From NCBI GenBank assembly GCA_017795105.1, contig CP051247.1, positions 1,488,001 to 1,552,000 of the forward strand: a stretch of DNA of 64,000 nucleotides, read 5' to 3'. Shown here in pieces: positions 7,941-16,480 of the stretch. The notes beneath the pieces were generated by a model. The model saw only the letters and a list, made by a program, of their open reading frames with translations. It searched no databases and was not told the DNA's origin. The translations under genes were made by a program, and so were the position numbers. Within the stretch, counting starts at the first letter, position 1. Each line of letters begins with the position of its first letter. The DNA is from Planctomycetaceae bacterium (GTDB taxonomy: Bacteria; Planctomycetota; Planctomycetia; Planctomycetales; Planctomycetaceae).

Positions 7941-9071
7941 ATGCTCACTGCCATTCTCGGCTGGATCGCAGCCGCGGTCTTGATGTTTCTGGCGTTTCTC
8001 ACCATTCTGCCCCAGCTTCCGGTCGGGGAATGGTGGGTGCGGGTCTGCGACTTTCCTCGCCTGCAGATTTTGATGCTTCTGGTAATTCCCCTGTTGCTGC
8101 TTGCATTGCGGGGCTGGCTCCGCACCTGGTCGCATTACGACGTCACAATGCTCGGCGTCGCGTGCGGCATCGCGGTGTTCCAGCTCTATTTTATTCTGCC
8201 CTATACACAGGTCTGGAAAAGCACGGTCGAAGCCGCGGATCCCTCGATCGACCCCGATCAATTTGTGCGGATCGTCGTGGCCAACCTTGAGATCGGAAAT
8301 CCGAAGAAGCCAGCCGTTCTTGAGGAACTGCGCGAACTCGACCCCGATATCCTGCTCGCTCTCGAAGTCGACGACGAATGGCATGAAGCCCTGTCGTCCT
8401 TGAGTGATCGTCTGACCTTGCACAGTCACGTTATTCGCGACGAAGGGCTGGGCATCGCACTCTGGACCCGGCTCCCGGTGAAACAGGACGAGATTCGTCA
8501 TCTTGTTTCCGAGCGGAGGGCCTCCATCTTTGCAACAATCGAGTTCCCCGGCGGAACGGCTCGATTTGTCGGTATTCATCCAACGCCGCCTGGCCTGAAG
8601 GACAGCACGGGTGAAGAGCGTCGCGACAGTCGCGTCCGTGACGCCGAACTGATGCTCGTTGCCGATGAAGTCGCCGAGGAGCCGGACGAAAACTGGATCG
8701 TGACCGGAGACTTCAACGATGTCGCCTGGTCGCATACGACGCGACTCTTTCAACGGGTGAGTGGACTCCAGGACCCACGGATCGGCCGTAGTCTGATGAA
8801 CACCTATCACGCCGACTACCCGTTGTTCCGTTATCCGATCGACCATGTCTTTCTGGCCAAGGGCTACCAATTGAAGGATTTCCAGCGTCATCGCATGCCC
8901 GGCTCAGATCACTTCGCCATCGTGGCCGATATTCATCTGGAACGCCACGAAGGAGTCGAGCCCGATCCGGAAGGAGACGACAAACAGGATTCCGACGCCA
9001 TGATCGAGGAAGGACGCGAAGAGGCCGCCGAACGAGATGTCGAAGCCGATCCGGAGTCGACCTCCAACTGA
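7941..9071 (+). CDS. Membrane-anchored endonuclease/exonuclease/phosphatase-family protein
   Basis: A 376-residue protein with three N-terminal hydrophobic segments (about residues 1-28, 40-62 and 70-92). An EEP-fold domain (DNase I / sphingomyelinase type) follows, probably on the outer face of the membrane. Family landmarks are IVVANLEIGN (N-terminal Asn/Glu metal region), DPDILLALEVD, GIHPTPPG, VTGDFNDVAWS (GDFN motif), YPIDHVFLA and GSDHFAIVADI (catalytic His). The last 40 residues are acidic and low in complexity. The ATG at 7941 starts directly before the first hydrophobic helix; an in-frame TTG at 7884 has no clear ribosome-binding site. Substrate could be nucleic acid, phosphodiester or lipid. 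Confidence 0.85.
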   Translation: MLTAILGWIAAAVLMFLAFLTILPQLPVGEWWVRVCDFPRLQILMLLVIPLLLLALRGWLRTWSHYDVTMLGVACGIAVFQLYFILPYTQVWKSTVEAADPSIDPDQFVRIVVANLEIGNPKKPAVLEELRELDPDILLALEVDDEWHEALSSLSDRLTLHSHVIRDEGLGIALWTRLPVKQDEIRHLVSERRASIFATIEFPGGTARFVGIHPTPPGLKDSTGEERRDSRVRDAELMLVADEVAEEPDENWIVTGDFNDVAWSHTTRLFQRVSGLQDPRIGRSLMNTYHADYPLFRYPIDHVFLAKGYQLKDFQRHRMPGSDHFAIVADIHLERHEGVEPDPEGDDKQDSDAMIEEGREEAAERDVEADPESTSN

Positions 9072-9301
9072 TGCCGGTCGCGTAAGGAATACGCGATCAC
9101 GCCCACCTGACAGGCAGCGCGACGCGTCGCACAGGGGAACGCCAGCACGTTCGCGACACGCACGCCGCGCTTCAAGCCTTCGTAAAATGCGTGAAACGGC
9201 GGCAACGGTTGCCTGGAGCAGGCACACTTGCCCACATGGTACGCGATCTGCAACTTCAGGGCCTGCACCGTGATATTTCTTTAGAGACAGATACCAGTCC
9301 C

Positions 9302-11038
9302 ATGTCCGACACCGAAGCGATCCTTCGAGAACGACTCCAGAACCATCTCCAATCCATCTATCCGAATGAAACCGCGGCGAGTCTTGTCCCGCGGATTTTC
9401 GAGATCTTCCCGGCGCCGCAGACTCCTCCCGCTCCCGGAAGTTCCTGGAGTGAGCGGGATTCGGTTATCATTACCTACGGCGACACATTGACCGAGCCGG
9501 GCGAGTCGCCGTTATCGACGCTGGATCAGTTTCTGGAACGACGCGTCGGCGACGCCGTGTCGTCGGTGCACATTCTTCCCTTCTGTCCATTCAGTTCCGA
9601 CGACGGCTTCTCGGTGATTGATTACCTGCAGATCAATCCAGAACTGGGAGACTGGGACGATGTGTCTCGAATCGCGAACCGTTATCGTCTGATGGCCGAT
9701 CTGGTCATCAATCACACGTCGGCAGAAAGCGAATGGTTCCAGAACTTTCTGGAAGGGAAATCGCCGGGCAAGGATTACTTCATCACGGTCGATCAGGAAG
9801 AAGATCTGACGGAAGTCGTTCGTCCGCGAGCCAGTCCTCTGCTGCGGACCGTGCAGACTTCGGACGGGCTCAAGTCGGTCTGGTGCACGTTCAGCCACGA
9901 TCAGATCGATGTCAATTTCCGGAATCCGGATGTGCTGCTCGAATTCCTGCAGATCATTAGCCGGTATCTCGACGCGGGTGTGCAGATCATTCGACTCGAT
10001 GCGATCGGCTATCTCTGGAAAGAAATCGGCACCTCCTGCATCCATCTTCAACAGACCCACGAAGTCGTGCGGCTGCTGCGAACGGCCGTCGACTATTTCG
10101 CACCGGGCACGGTGCTCATCACCGAGACCAACGTGCCGAATCGGGAGAACCTCACCTACTTCGGCAACTCCAACGAAGCCCACATGATCTACAACTTCAG
10201 CCTGGCTCCCCTGGTGCTGCACGCGTTGCTGGCTGGGACGTCGAAGCATTTGAAGACGTGGATGATGAGCATGCCCCCTGCCCCAATCGGCTGCACTTAT
10301 CTCAATTTCACGGCATCGCACGATGGCATTGGCATGCGACCGGCTGAAGGCTTGCTGACCGATCTGGAACAGCAGGAGATGGTCGAAACGATCCGTCGCA
10401 GTGGTGGACTCTTCTCCACACGGCGACTCTCTGACGGCAGCGAGAAAATCTATGAGGTCAACACTTCGCTATTCGATGCTCTCAAGGAAACCAACGACGG
10501 GCCCGACGACTACCAGGTTGAACGCTTCATCTGCTCGCAAACGGTGATGATGTCACTGGAAGGAATTCCGGCCTTCTACATTCACAGTTTGCTGGCTACG
10601 CCGAACGATCATGAGGGTGTCGAACGCACCGGACGGGCGCGGTCGATCAATCGCAAGCAGATCGCCAATCCCGAACTTCAGTCGAAGCTCGACGACGAAT
10701 CCTCCTCTACATCTCGAGTCTTTCGTGAACTTCTCAGGCGGATTCGCATTCGCAGCGAACAGGCGGCGTTTCATCCGAATGCAACCCAGTTCACGCTGCA
10801 TTTGAAGCCTCATTTCTTCGGCTTCTGGCGACAGAGCATGGATCGGCAACAAAGCATCTTCTGCGTCTCGAATCTCTCCGCCAAACGCCACACACTGCAG
10901 CTGTCGCAGCTGAACCTGATCGCGACTGACGACTGGCACGACCTCATCTCCGGCCGACGTCTTAGCGACAAGATGGGAATGATCGCTTTCGCACCGTATC
11001 AAACCGTGTGGATCACGAACCGACCGACGGAAACGTAG
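9302..11038 (+). CDS. GH13_18 sugar phosphorylase, probably glucosylglycerate phosphorylase
   Basis: A 578-residue cytoplasmic enzyme of the sucrose-phosphorylase subfamily, which splits an alpha-glucoside with phosphate to give glucose 1-phosphate. Signatures: TYGDTLTEPGESPLSTL and HILPFCPFSSDDGFSVIDY at the start, MADLVINHTSAESEWF, RLDAIGYLWKE (catalytic Asp), LITETNVPNRENL (acid/base Glu) and FTASHDGIGMRP. The substrate call comes from context: genes for a glucosyl-3-phosphoglycerate synthase and a phosphoglycerate-glycoside phosphatase lie convergently 165 bp away. GH13_18 includes characterised glucosylglycerate phosphorylases as well as sucrose phosphorylases. The ATG at 9302 begins MSDTEAILRERLQ; longer in-frame starts lack family similarity. 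Sucrose or glucosylglycerol phosphorylase remain possible. Confidence 0.82.
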   Translation: MSDTEAILRERLQNHLQSIYPNETAASLVPRIFEIFPAPQTPPAPGSSWSERDSVIITYGDTLTEPGESPLSTLDQFLERRVGDAVSSVHILPFCPFSSDDGFSVIDYLQINPELGDWDDVSRIANRYRLMADLVINHTSAESEWFQNFLEGKSPGKDYFITVDQEEDLTEVVRPRASPLLRTVQTSDGLKSVWCTFSHDQIDVNFRNPDVLLEFLQIISRYLDAGVQIIRLDAIGYLWKEIGTSCIHLQQTHEVVRLLRTAVDYFAPGTVLITETNVPNRENLTYFGNSNEAHMIYNFSLAPLVLHALLAGTSKHLKTWMMSMPPAPIGCTYLNFTASHDGIGMRPAEGLLTDLEQQEMVETIRRSGGLFSTRRLSDGSEKIYEVNTSLFDALKETNDGPDDYQVERFICSQTVMMSLEGIPAFYIHSLLATPNDHEGVERTGRARSINRKQIANPELQSKLDDESSSTSRVFRELLRRIRIRSEQAAFHPNATQFTLHLKPHFFGFWRQSMDRQQSIFCVSNLSAKRHTLQLSQLNLIATDDWHDLISGRRLSDKMGMIAFAPYQTVWITNRPTET

Positions 11039-11050
11039 ACCGGCTTCTTC

Positions 11051-11192
11051 TTAGCGGCGGTATCCTGCCGCAGAATGAGGGTGACCGACGAGGAACACTC
11101 TGGGTGTCCGGCAGCGCGTCGTTGGTTGACTTGACACACTCGAACGCCCTCACAAATGGAACGTCCAATCGGCGGCAGGATGCCGCCACTAC
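11051..11192. repeat. Inverted pair of GGCGGCA palindromes between convergent genes
   Basis: Two copies of a short palindromic repeat face each other. TTAGCGGCGGTATCCTGCCG is at 11051-11070, and its inverse AATCGGCGGCAGGATGCCGC is at 11167-11186, extending CACTAC to 11192. The second forms a perfect stem GGCGGCA-GGA-TGCCGCC. A third copy lies at 62888-62913. The placement in the 165-bp gap between two convergent genes would suit a bidirectional terminator or a transcript-end structure, but no T-run follows. Confidence 0.7.
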
Positions 11193-11202
11193 GGGCGTGG
11201 AG

Positions 11203-12420
11203 TTAGGCGGCGGCGTTGTCCTGATTCACAGCGTCGGTGATCATCTCGAAGATATCCGGACACGCACTCACGACGCGGGCCCAGTTCGGAATGAACGGAG
11301 CGCTGTGCGGGTCTCTGAGGAACTGTTCGCCGGCATTCATCAGGGCCTGACTGAAGAGTTCGACAGTCGCTTCTTCCGTGTGACGGTCCAGTGTGAGGCC
11401 GCTCATCGTGGCGTCGTTGCAGTAGTGGTCGATCATGTCGAGAGCCGCCCGGTAGTAACTCGCCTTCAGCGTGCGGAAGACTTCCGGTGAAAAGACCTTG
11501 CCGTTCACGGCGAGTTTGCGGATGAGAGCCTTGCAGATATCGACCGACATCCGGTGCAGGCCCCCTTGCGGGTTATCCGGCGAGACCGGCTGATGCTTAT
11601 GATCATAGGCATCAGCGATATCGACCTGGCAGATTCGATGGTGCGAATAGTTGCGATACATTTCCGAGAGAGTCCCGATTTCGAGTCCCCAGTCGGACGG
11701 TATTCGCAACGAAGGCACGACCTCGGCTCGCATTGAGAATTCGCCGGCCAGCGGGTAGCGAAAGCTGCCCATGTAGTCGAGATAGTCGTTCTGCCCGATA
11801 GTCAACTGCAGCGCTCGAAGCAGCGGCGTGACGAGCAGACGCACGACGCGACCGTTCAGTTTGCCGCCGGCGGCCCGGTAGTAATAGCCTTTGCAGAAGA
11901 CGTAGTTGAACGAGGGATGCACGATCGGATAGAGCAGCCGGGCGAGCATATCGCGTTCGTAAGTAAGAATATCGCAGTCGTGAAGTCCGACGGCCTGACA
12001 ACGTCCCGCAGCCAGAAAGTAACCGAGGCAGTACCAGACATTACGGCCTTTCCCGGGCTCCTGTGGAGCGAGGCCGAGTTCATCGAGTCGGGCATTCACG
12101 TTCATCAGCCGTGGGCCGTCGTTCCAGAGAATGACCTTCCGTTGCGGAAGACGGTCGAAGAACTTCTGAGCCTGTTCGTACTGTGAGGCATCGGCGCGAT
12201 CGAGCCCGATGATGATCTCTTCGAGATAGGGAACCTCGCAGAGCTTGTCGACGATTGCTCCGAGAGCCGGACCTTCGAGTTCAGAGAACAGACAGGGCAG
12301 GACCAGCGCCATTGGACGATCGCGACCGAACTCCTTCAGATCGTGATCCAGTTCCTCGGTCGTGCGATACCGCAGATTGTGCAGCGTTCCGATGATTCCA
12401 TTCTGGGCGAAATCAGCCAT
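11203..12420 (-). CDS. gpgS: Glucosyl-3-phosphoglycerate synthase (GT81 type)
   Basis: A 405-residue cytoplasmic glycosyltransferase expected to transfer glucose from an NDP-glucose to 3-phosphoglycerate, the first step of glucosylglycerate synthesis. Visible features are the GT-A fold start MALVLPCLFSELEG, IIIGLDRADASQ, GKGRNVWYCLGYFLA, the metal-binding DxD region in VGLHDCDILTYE, and GEFSMRAEVVPSLRIPSDWGLEIG, which matches the GpgS/MpgS acceptor-site segment. Length matches the single-domain bacterial synthases. It lies 60 bp downstream of the phosphatase gene on the same strand, so the pair probably forms an operon. A mannosyl donor specificity cannot be excluded. Confidence 0.85.
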   Translation of the reverse strand: MADFAQNGIIGTLHNLRYRTTEELDHDLKEFGRDRPMALVLPCLFSELEGPALGAIVDKLCEVPYLEEIIIGLDRADASQYEQAQKFFDRLPQRKVILWNDGPRLMNVNARLDELGLAPQEPGKGRNVWYCLGYFLAAGRCQAVGLHDCDILTYERDMLARLLYPIVHPSFNYVFCKGYYYRAAGGKLNGRVVRLLVTPLLRALQLTIGQNDYLDYMGSFRYPLAGEFSMRAEVVPSLRIPSDWGLEIGTLSEMYRNYSHHRICQVDIADAYDHKHQPVSPDNPQGGLHRMSVDICKALIRKLAVNGKVFSPEVFRTLKASYYRAALDMIDHYCNDATMSGLTLDRHTEEATVELFSQALMNAGEQFLRDPHSAPFIPNWARVVSACPDIFEMITDAVNQDNAAA

Positions 12421-12480
12421 CGTCAGTGGTCCTACTTCAAAGGTGTTGTCATCACGTTGGAGTCAAATGCCGACAGTTTG

Positions 12481-13260
12481 TCAGCGGAGATTGTATTCAT
12501 CGAGAATTGAAGTCATGGCACTCGCCCATCCTTCAGGCCCGGGGTGGGGAGCGACGATGCGGCGACGATGCGGAAACTCCAGTCGTACAGAACCGTCGAA
12601 CGCCGGGATCACAACGGCAATGTCTGAAGCGAGCAGCAGAGATTCGTCGATCGGGCTGTCTCCCAATCCGATCGAGATCAGTTCGGCTGACTGCTCGGCT
12701 CGATGCCGATCGATAACGACCGCAGCGGCTTTGCCCTTGTCCGTCGGACCCGCGACATGCCAGAAACGGCCGCCGCGCGTGAGTTGCAGACCGTGAGGCG
12801 ACAGCGTCGATCGGAACTCTTCGATCCGGTTGTCTTCATCGTGCCAGAGCAAAGGCTCCGTGCAGTGTCGACTCGCGGCCTTTTGAGCTCGATCTTCGGA
12901 AAGCCCCGTGATGCGAGCGATTCCTTCTACGCCGAGATCACGGAATGACTCGAACTCGAAGCGGCTCTTGCATTCCGTCAGAACTTCGAGAATCTGCTGG
13001 CGATCGACGCCAAGCACGGTCCGTTCCCCGCCTTTCTCCCAGCAGATCACGCCGCCGTTCTCGCAGATGATCGTCGGACTGGCTTCCATTTCTTCAGCCA
13101 ACGGACGCATCTCGGCTTCGGTTTTACTGGAGCAGAGAACGACAGGAATCGACGCCGCCCGCAATCGTTCCAGCACGGTAACGGCGGGAGCATAGCTGTA
13201 GGTATGGTGATCGAGCAGGCAGCCGTCCAGATCGGACAGGACAAGCAAAGATTGCGACAT
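12481..13260 (-). CDS. Mannosyl/glucosyl-3-phosphoglycerate phosphatase (HAD family)
   Basis: A 259-residue HAD-superfamily (Cof/MPGP type) phosphatase that should remove the phosphate from the product of the adjacent synthase, giving glucosylglycerate or mannosylglycerate. Motif I is LVLSDLDGCLLDH (nucleophile and acid/base Asp), motif II PVVLCSSKTEAEM, the conserved block ICENGGVI follows, motif III Lys is in TDKGKAAAV, and motif IV is ISIGLGDSPIDESLL. The type-IIB cap lies between motifs II and III. It is the first gene of a two-gene minus-strand unit with the synthase. No clear Shine-Dalgarno sequence precedes the ATG at 13260. Confidence 0.87.
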   Translation of the reverse strand: MSQSLLVLSDLDGCLLDHHTYSYAPAVTVLERLRAASIPVVLCSSKTEAEMRPLAEEMEASPTIICENGGVICWEKGGERTVLGVDRQQILEVLTECKSRFEFESFRDLGVEGIARITGLSEDRAQKAASRHCTEPLLWHDEDNRIEEFRSTLSPHGLQLTRGGRFWHVAGPTDKGKAAAVVIDRHRAEQSAELISIGLGDSPIDESLLLASDIAVVIPAFDGSVRLEFPHRRRIVAPHPGPEGWASAMTSILDEYNLR

Positions 13261-13463
13261 ATTGTGCAGACGTCATCGAGCGACATAATGTGCGAGGCAT
13301 CTGCACTGTATCGGATATCGCCTGCCAGAGCGACAGCATTTTTGTCGCACTTCCGAACGGACGCATCACCGTTTAATCAAGATCGTCCGTATTCTCTTCA
13401 GCTGACCGAGCGGCCTGTGGAGCAAGTCCTGATGATGGCGATGCCTCTTGTCGCTGGCGCGAC

Positions 13464-13484
13464 CCGCCCGCGTTGCGGACGGGC
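13464..13484. repeat. CCCGCCCG-type palindrome, copy 1
   Basis: CCCGCCCGC-GTT-GCGGACGGG, a nine-base stem with one mismatch and a three-base loop, just downstream of ftsK. Related palindromes are at 58579-58597, 61392-61410 and, degenerate, near 61705-61728. Confidence 0.7.
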
Positions 13485-13501
13485 CGCCACCCATATGAGA
13501 A

Positions 13502-15862
13502 TTAATCGAGCTCGTCGTCGTAATCATCGACGTCGCCGCCGCCCTGCATCGCTCGCCATTGCTCCATGGTGTAGAGCACTTCCCGAGCCTGGGAGCCGTT
13601 GTACTCGCCGACGATTCCGTCTTCGGCCATGTAGTCGATGAGTCGGGCCCCACGCCCGTAGCCGACACCCAGTGCACGCTGCAGCAGCGACACCGAACCG
13701 CGACCTTCACGAATGACGACCTCGATCGCCTGTTCGTAGAGTTCGTCGCGTTCCTTGATCGCATCCATACCGCGATGGGTCGTGTCGCTCGAACCGGACG
13801 TAACCTGCGAGAGTTCCTGCGAATACTCCGGTTCATGACGCCCCAGGTATTCGATCACGCCGTTGACTTCTTCATCACTGACGTACGTTCCCTGAGCACG
13901 GCTGACGGTGCTCGTCCCCGGAGCCAGATAAAGCATGTCCCCGTTACCGAGCAGCTTTTCGGCTCCCATTTCATCAAGAACGACACGGCTGTCGGTTCGG
14001 CTCGCCACCTGGAAGGAGATACGAGCCGGCAGGTTCGACTTGATCAGACCGGTAATGACGTCGACGGTTGGCTTCTGGGTCGCCAGAACGAGGTGAATCC
14101 CGACGGCTCGCGACTTCTGAGCCAGACGAATAATGTGACCTTCGACATCCTTCCCGGACGTCATCATCATGTCGGCCATTTCGTCGGCGATAATCACGAT
14201 GTACGGCATCTGTTCCGGAATGTTGTCCGCTTCTGGCGAGTCGGGTTCGACCCCCATCTTGGCGAGCACGGCTTCACGCGACATCTTGTTGAAGCCATCG
14301 AGGTGACGCACGCCACAACGGGCCAGAATGTCGTACCGTTCTTCCATCTTGTCGACGGCCCAGGCGAGTATCGCTTCGGCCTTCTTCATGTCGGTAATCA
14401 CCGGATGCATCAGGTGCGGAATCCGCATGTACGGCGAGAGTTCGACCATCTTCGGGTCGATCATCAGCATCTTGACCTGATCCGGATTCCGGGCCATGAG
14501 CAGCGACAGAATCAGCGTGTTCAGACAGACCGACTTACCCGTTCCCGTTCGACCGGCAATCAACAGGTGAGGCATCTTGGCCAGGTCAACCGTCATCGGC
14601 CGACCGGAGACATCCTTACCCAGGAACAACGGCAGACGCATGCCCTCGTTCTCTTCCATGCTCGATTCGATCAGTTCGCGGAGACGAACCATCACACGTT
14701 TATCGTTCGGCACTTCGACCCCGACCGTGTTTTTCCCCGGAATGGGAGACACGATTCGCACAGCCGGCACGCGGAGAGCGATGGCGATATCATCGGCCAA
14801 AGCGGTCACGCGCGAAACGCGCAGACCTGGTTCCAGATCGAGTTCAAACTGTGTCACCACCGGACCGGTATCGATCTCGGCGACTTTGACGTTCAGATTG
14901 AATTCCTGGAAAGTCCGTTCGAGAGTCGCCGCGGCAATCTGAGCTTTCTTGGCGAGCAGATCGTACGGAAAGTCCTCGGCATCTTCGAGAAGGTCGAGCG
15001 GCGGTAGTTCAAAAGGGACAGCATCATCTGCTTCCTCCTCAACCGGATCGACCCGCCGGGCTTCAGAGCCGGCCGGAGGATTCACACGGAAAGGAGCAGG
15101 AGCAGGCAGATCGTCCTCTTCTTCCTCAGGCTCGTCCTCTTCAATTTCATCGACAATCTCTTCAACGACGACTGGCTTGGCCTTTTTCGGCCTGGTGACC
15201 TTCTTCGTTTCCACGCGAGCAGCGGTATTCACCGGCACTTCGCAGAGCGGCATGTCGAGCAGAGTTTCCTTATCGATCTCTTCGTGGTCAGGCTCGGCTG
15301 GACGAAGCTTCGAGTGCAGCGTGAGCACTGGCGTGAGGAAGCAGTTCTTCAGCAGCGCCAGAGCAAACAGCTCGACTGAGAGCATCAACCCGGCCAGGAG
15401 CAGAGTGAGCAGCATCAGCGTGGAGCCGACCATGGAAAACTTCTTCTCGAGCAGCATCGCACCGGTGGCCCCGATACGTCCTCCACTGCCGTAGAGTCCT
15501 GGATTTCCGAGGCCGGGAGCGAACATACTGAGCGCGGACGCGACCGAAAAGATAATCAGCCCAACGCCCAGCGAACGCAGGAACATGTCGCGAATCGGAT
15601 GCGTGGAGAAGAGCCGCAGATCGAACACGACCGCTGCGACCAGCAGAATGTAGCAGGCATACCCCAGACTGTTCATCAGCAGGTAAGCGACTTTGGCTCC
15701 GATCGGTCCGCAGAGGTTGGAGACCGTTTCGGCGAGCGGATACATCGCTTCGGCTGGTGCGTCGAGCGGGTTAAAGCTGATCAGACTGAGCGCAGCAAAC
15801 AGCAGAAAGGCGAAGAGCCCCAAAGCTGCCAGATCCGTTTTTAACCGATCGTAATCGATCAT
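13502..15862 (-). CDS. ftsK: DNA translocase FtsK/SpoIIIE
   Basis: A 786-residue membrane-anchored ATPase that pumps chromosomal DNA through the closing division site. The first 190 residues hold about four transmembrane helices. A low-complexity acidic linker (about 225-265, EEIVDEIEEDEPEEEEDD) follows, then the alpha and beta motor domains with Walker A AGRTGTGKSVCLN near residue 435, Walker B IVIIADEMADMM, and the FtsK signature LVLATQKPTVDVITG. The C-terminal 90 residues form the winged-helix gamma domain (SVSLLQRALGVGYGRGARLIDYM) that reads polar KOPS-like sequences. Length fits the short-linker class. Planctomycetes are known to lack FtsZ while retaining FtsK, so its partners here are uncertain. 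Confidence 0.96.
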   Translation of the reverse strand: MIDYDRLKTDLAALGLFAFLLFAALSLISFNPLDAPAEAMYPLAETVSNLCGPIGAKVAYLLMNSLGYACYILLVAAVVFDLRLFSTHPIRDMFLRSLGVGLIIFSVASALSMFAPGLGNPGLYGSGGRIGATGAMLLEKKFSMVGSTLMLLTLLLAGLMLSVELFALALLKNCFLTPVLTLHSKLRPAEPDHEEIDKETLLDMPLCEVPVNTAARVETKKVTRPKKAKPVVVEEIVDEIEEDEPEEEEDDLPAPAPFRVNPPAGSEARRVDPVEEEADDAVPFELPPLDLLEDAEDFPYDLLAKKAQIAAATLERTFQEFNLNVKVAEIDTGPVVTQFELDLEPGLRVSRVTALADDIAIALRVPAVRIVSPIPGKNTVGVEVPNDKRVMVRLRELIESSMEENEGMRLPLFLGKDVSGRPMTVDLAKMPHLLIAGRTGTGKSVCLNTLILSLLMARNPDQVKMLMIDPKMVELSPYMRIPHLMHPVITDMKKAEAILAWAVDKMEERYDILARCGVRHLDGFNKMSREAVLAKMGVEPDSPEADNIPEQMPYIVIIADEMADMMMTSGKDVEGHIIRLAQKSRAVGIHLVLATQKPTVDVITGLIKSNLPARISFQVASRTDSRVVLDEMGAEKLLGNGDMLYLAPGTSTVSRAQGTYVSDEEVNGVIEYLGRHEPEYSQELSQVTSGSSDTTHRGMDAIKERDELYEQAIEVVIREGRGSVSLLQRALGVGYGRGARLIDYMAEDGIVGEYNGSQAREVLYTMEQWRAMQGGGDVDDYDDELD

Positions 15863-16480
15863 AGGTCCACTGCGGTTGTCTGTTAGAATTCAACGACCGG
15901 GGGCGGCCTCCATGACCCACCCCCGTTTCGCTGCTATGGCGTCCGTGCAGAGCACATATCGCGAGAAGCGAGGTACGCCGGGCTCCCGTCGATCCTCCCG
16001 ATCGACATCCGACGCAAAGGGCACACATCCCCGCTTCGTATTGTTCGAACCTGTCGCCTCCGGTCATCATGGAGGTTGGCCCCTCCATTTCACGGATCGC
16101 GACGACTGAGCCGAACAAGCACAATCTCAGCTCAAACCTAGCACGCGTGAGGAAAGCGTGTCGCGAAAAAGCAACATTCCCACGTTGATTTTCGGCAGCA
16201 CCCGTTCGGGCACTGCCGATTGTGCAGCAGAGTCAACCTGGAGAAACAGGTTGTAGCGATTGGAACGGTTCCCTCCGCGTGGGGGCCGCTGGGAACACGG
16301 AGTGTGCTCTGCAACCTGGGGAATTTCGGGTTGCTTCCCACTCCACAAAGATTGTCACCTAATCAACGGTTCGTGAAGCTGTTCACCCGCATTTCCCCCT
16401 CACCCTAACCCTCTCCCCAGGGGGGGGGCGAGGGGATGGCTCGGACACGAACCCCGTGAGACTGATCGGCAGCTGCGTCG
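15863..16480. other. Intergenic region with hairpins and a CCCTCACCC repeat
   Basis: A 618-bp gap upstream of ftsK and downstream of a sulfatase gene. It contains a hairpin near 16194-16219 (CGGCAG-CA-CCCG, loop TT, then the complementary arms) and, at 16394-16440, a copy of the interspersed repeat TTCCCCCTCACCCTAACCC followed by a G-run. Open frames of 60-77 codons cross it, but they show no recognisable family, so none is called. Confidence 0.6.
16394..16440 (+). repeat. CCCTCACCC interspersed repeat, copy 1
   Basis: TTCCCCCTCACCCTAACCC, then TCTCCCCAGG and a nine-G run, then CGAGGGGATGG. Homology to the copy at 37453-37496 extends upstream (GTGAAGCTGTTCACCCGCAT against GTGAAACAGTTCGCCCGCAC). 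An inverted copy lies at 34506-34540 and a diverged one at 37341-37390. Confidence 0.8.

Noticed and set aside
13559..15007. A 482-codon plus-strand frame opposite ftsK
   Set aside because: It is a shadow of ftsK; its translation is His/Arg-rich with no motif.
15876..16348. Short open frames upstream of ftsK
   Set aside because: They are Arg/Ser/Pro-rich, with no family resemblance, and cross hairpin and repeat DNA.
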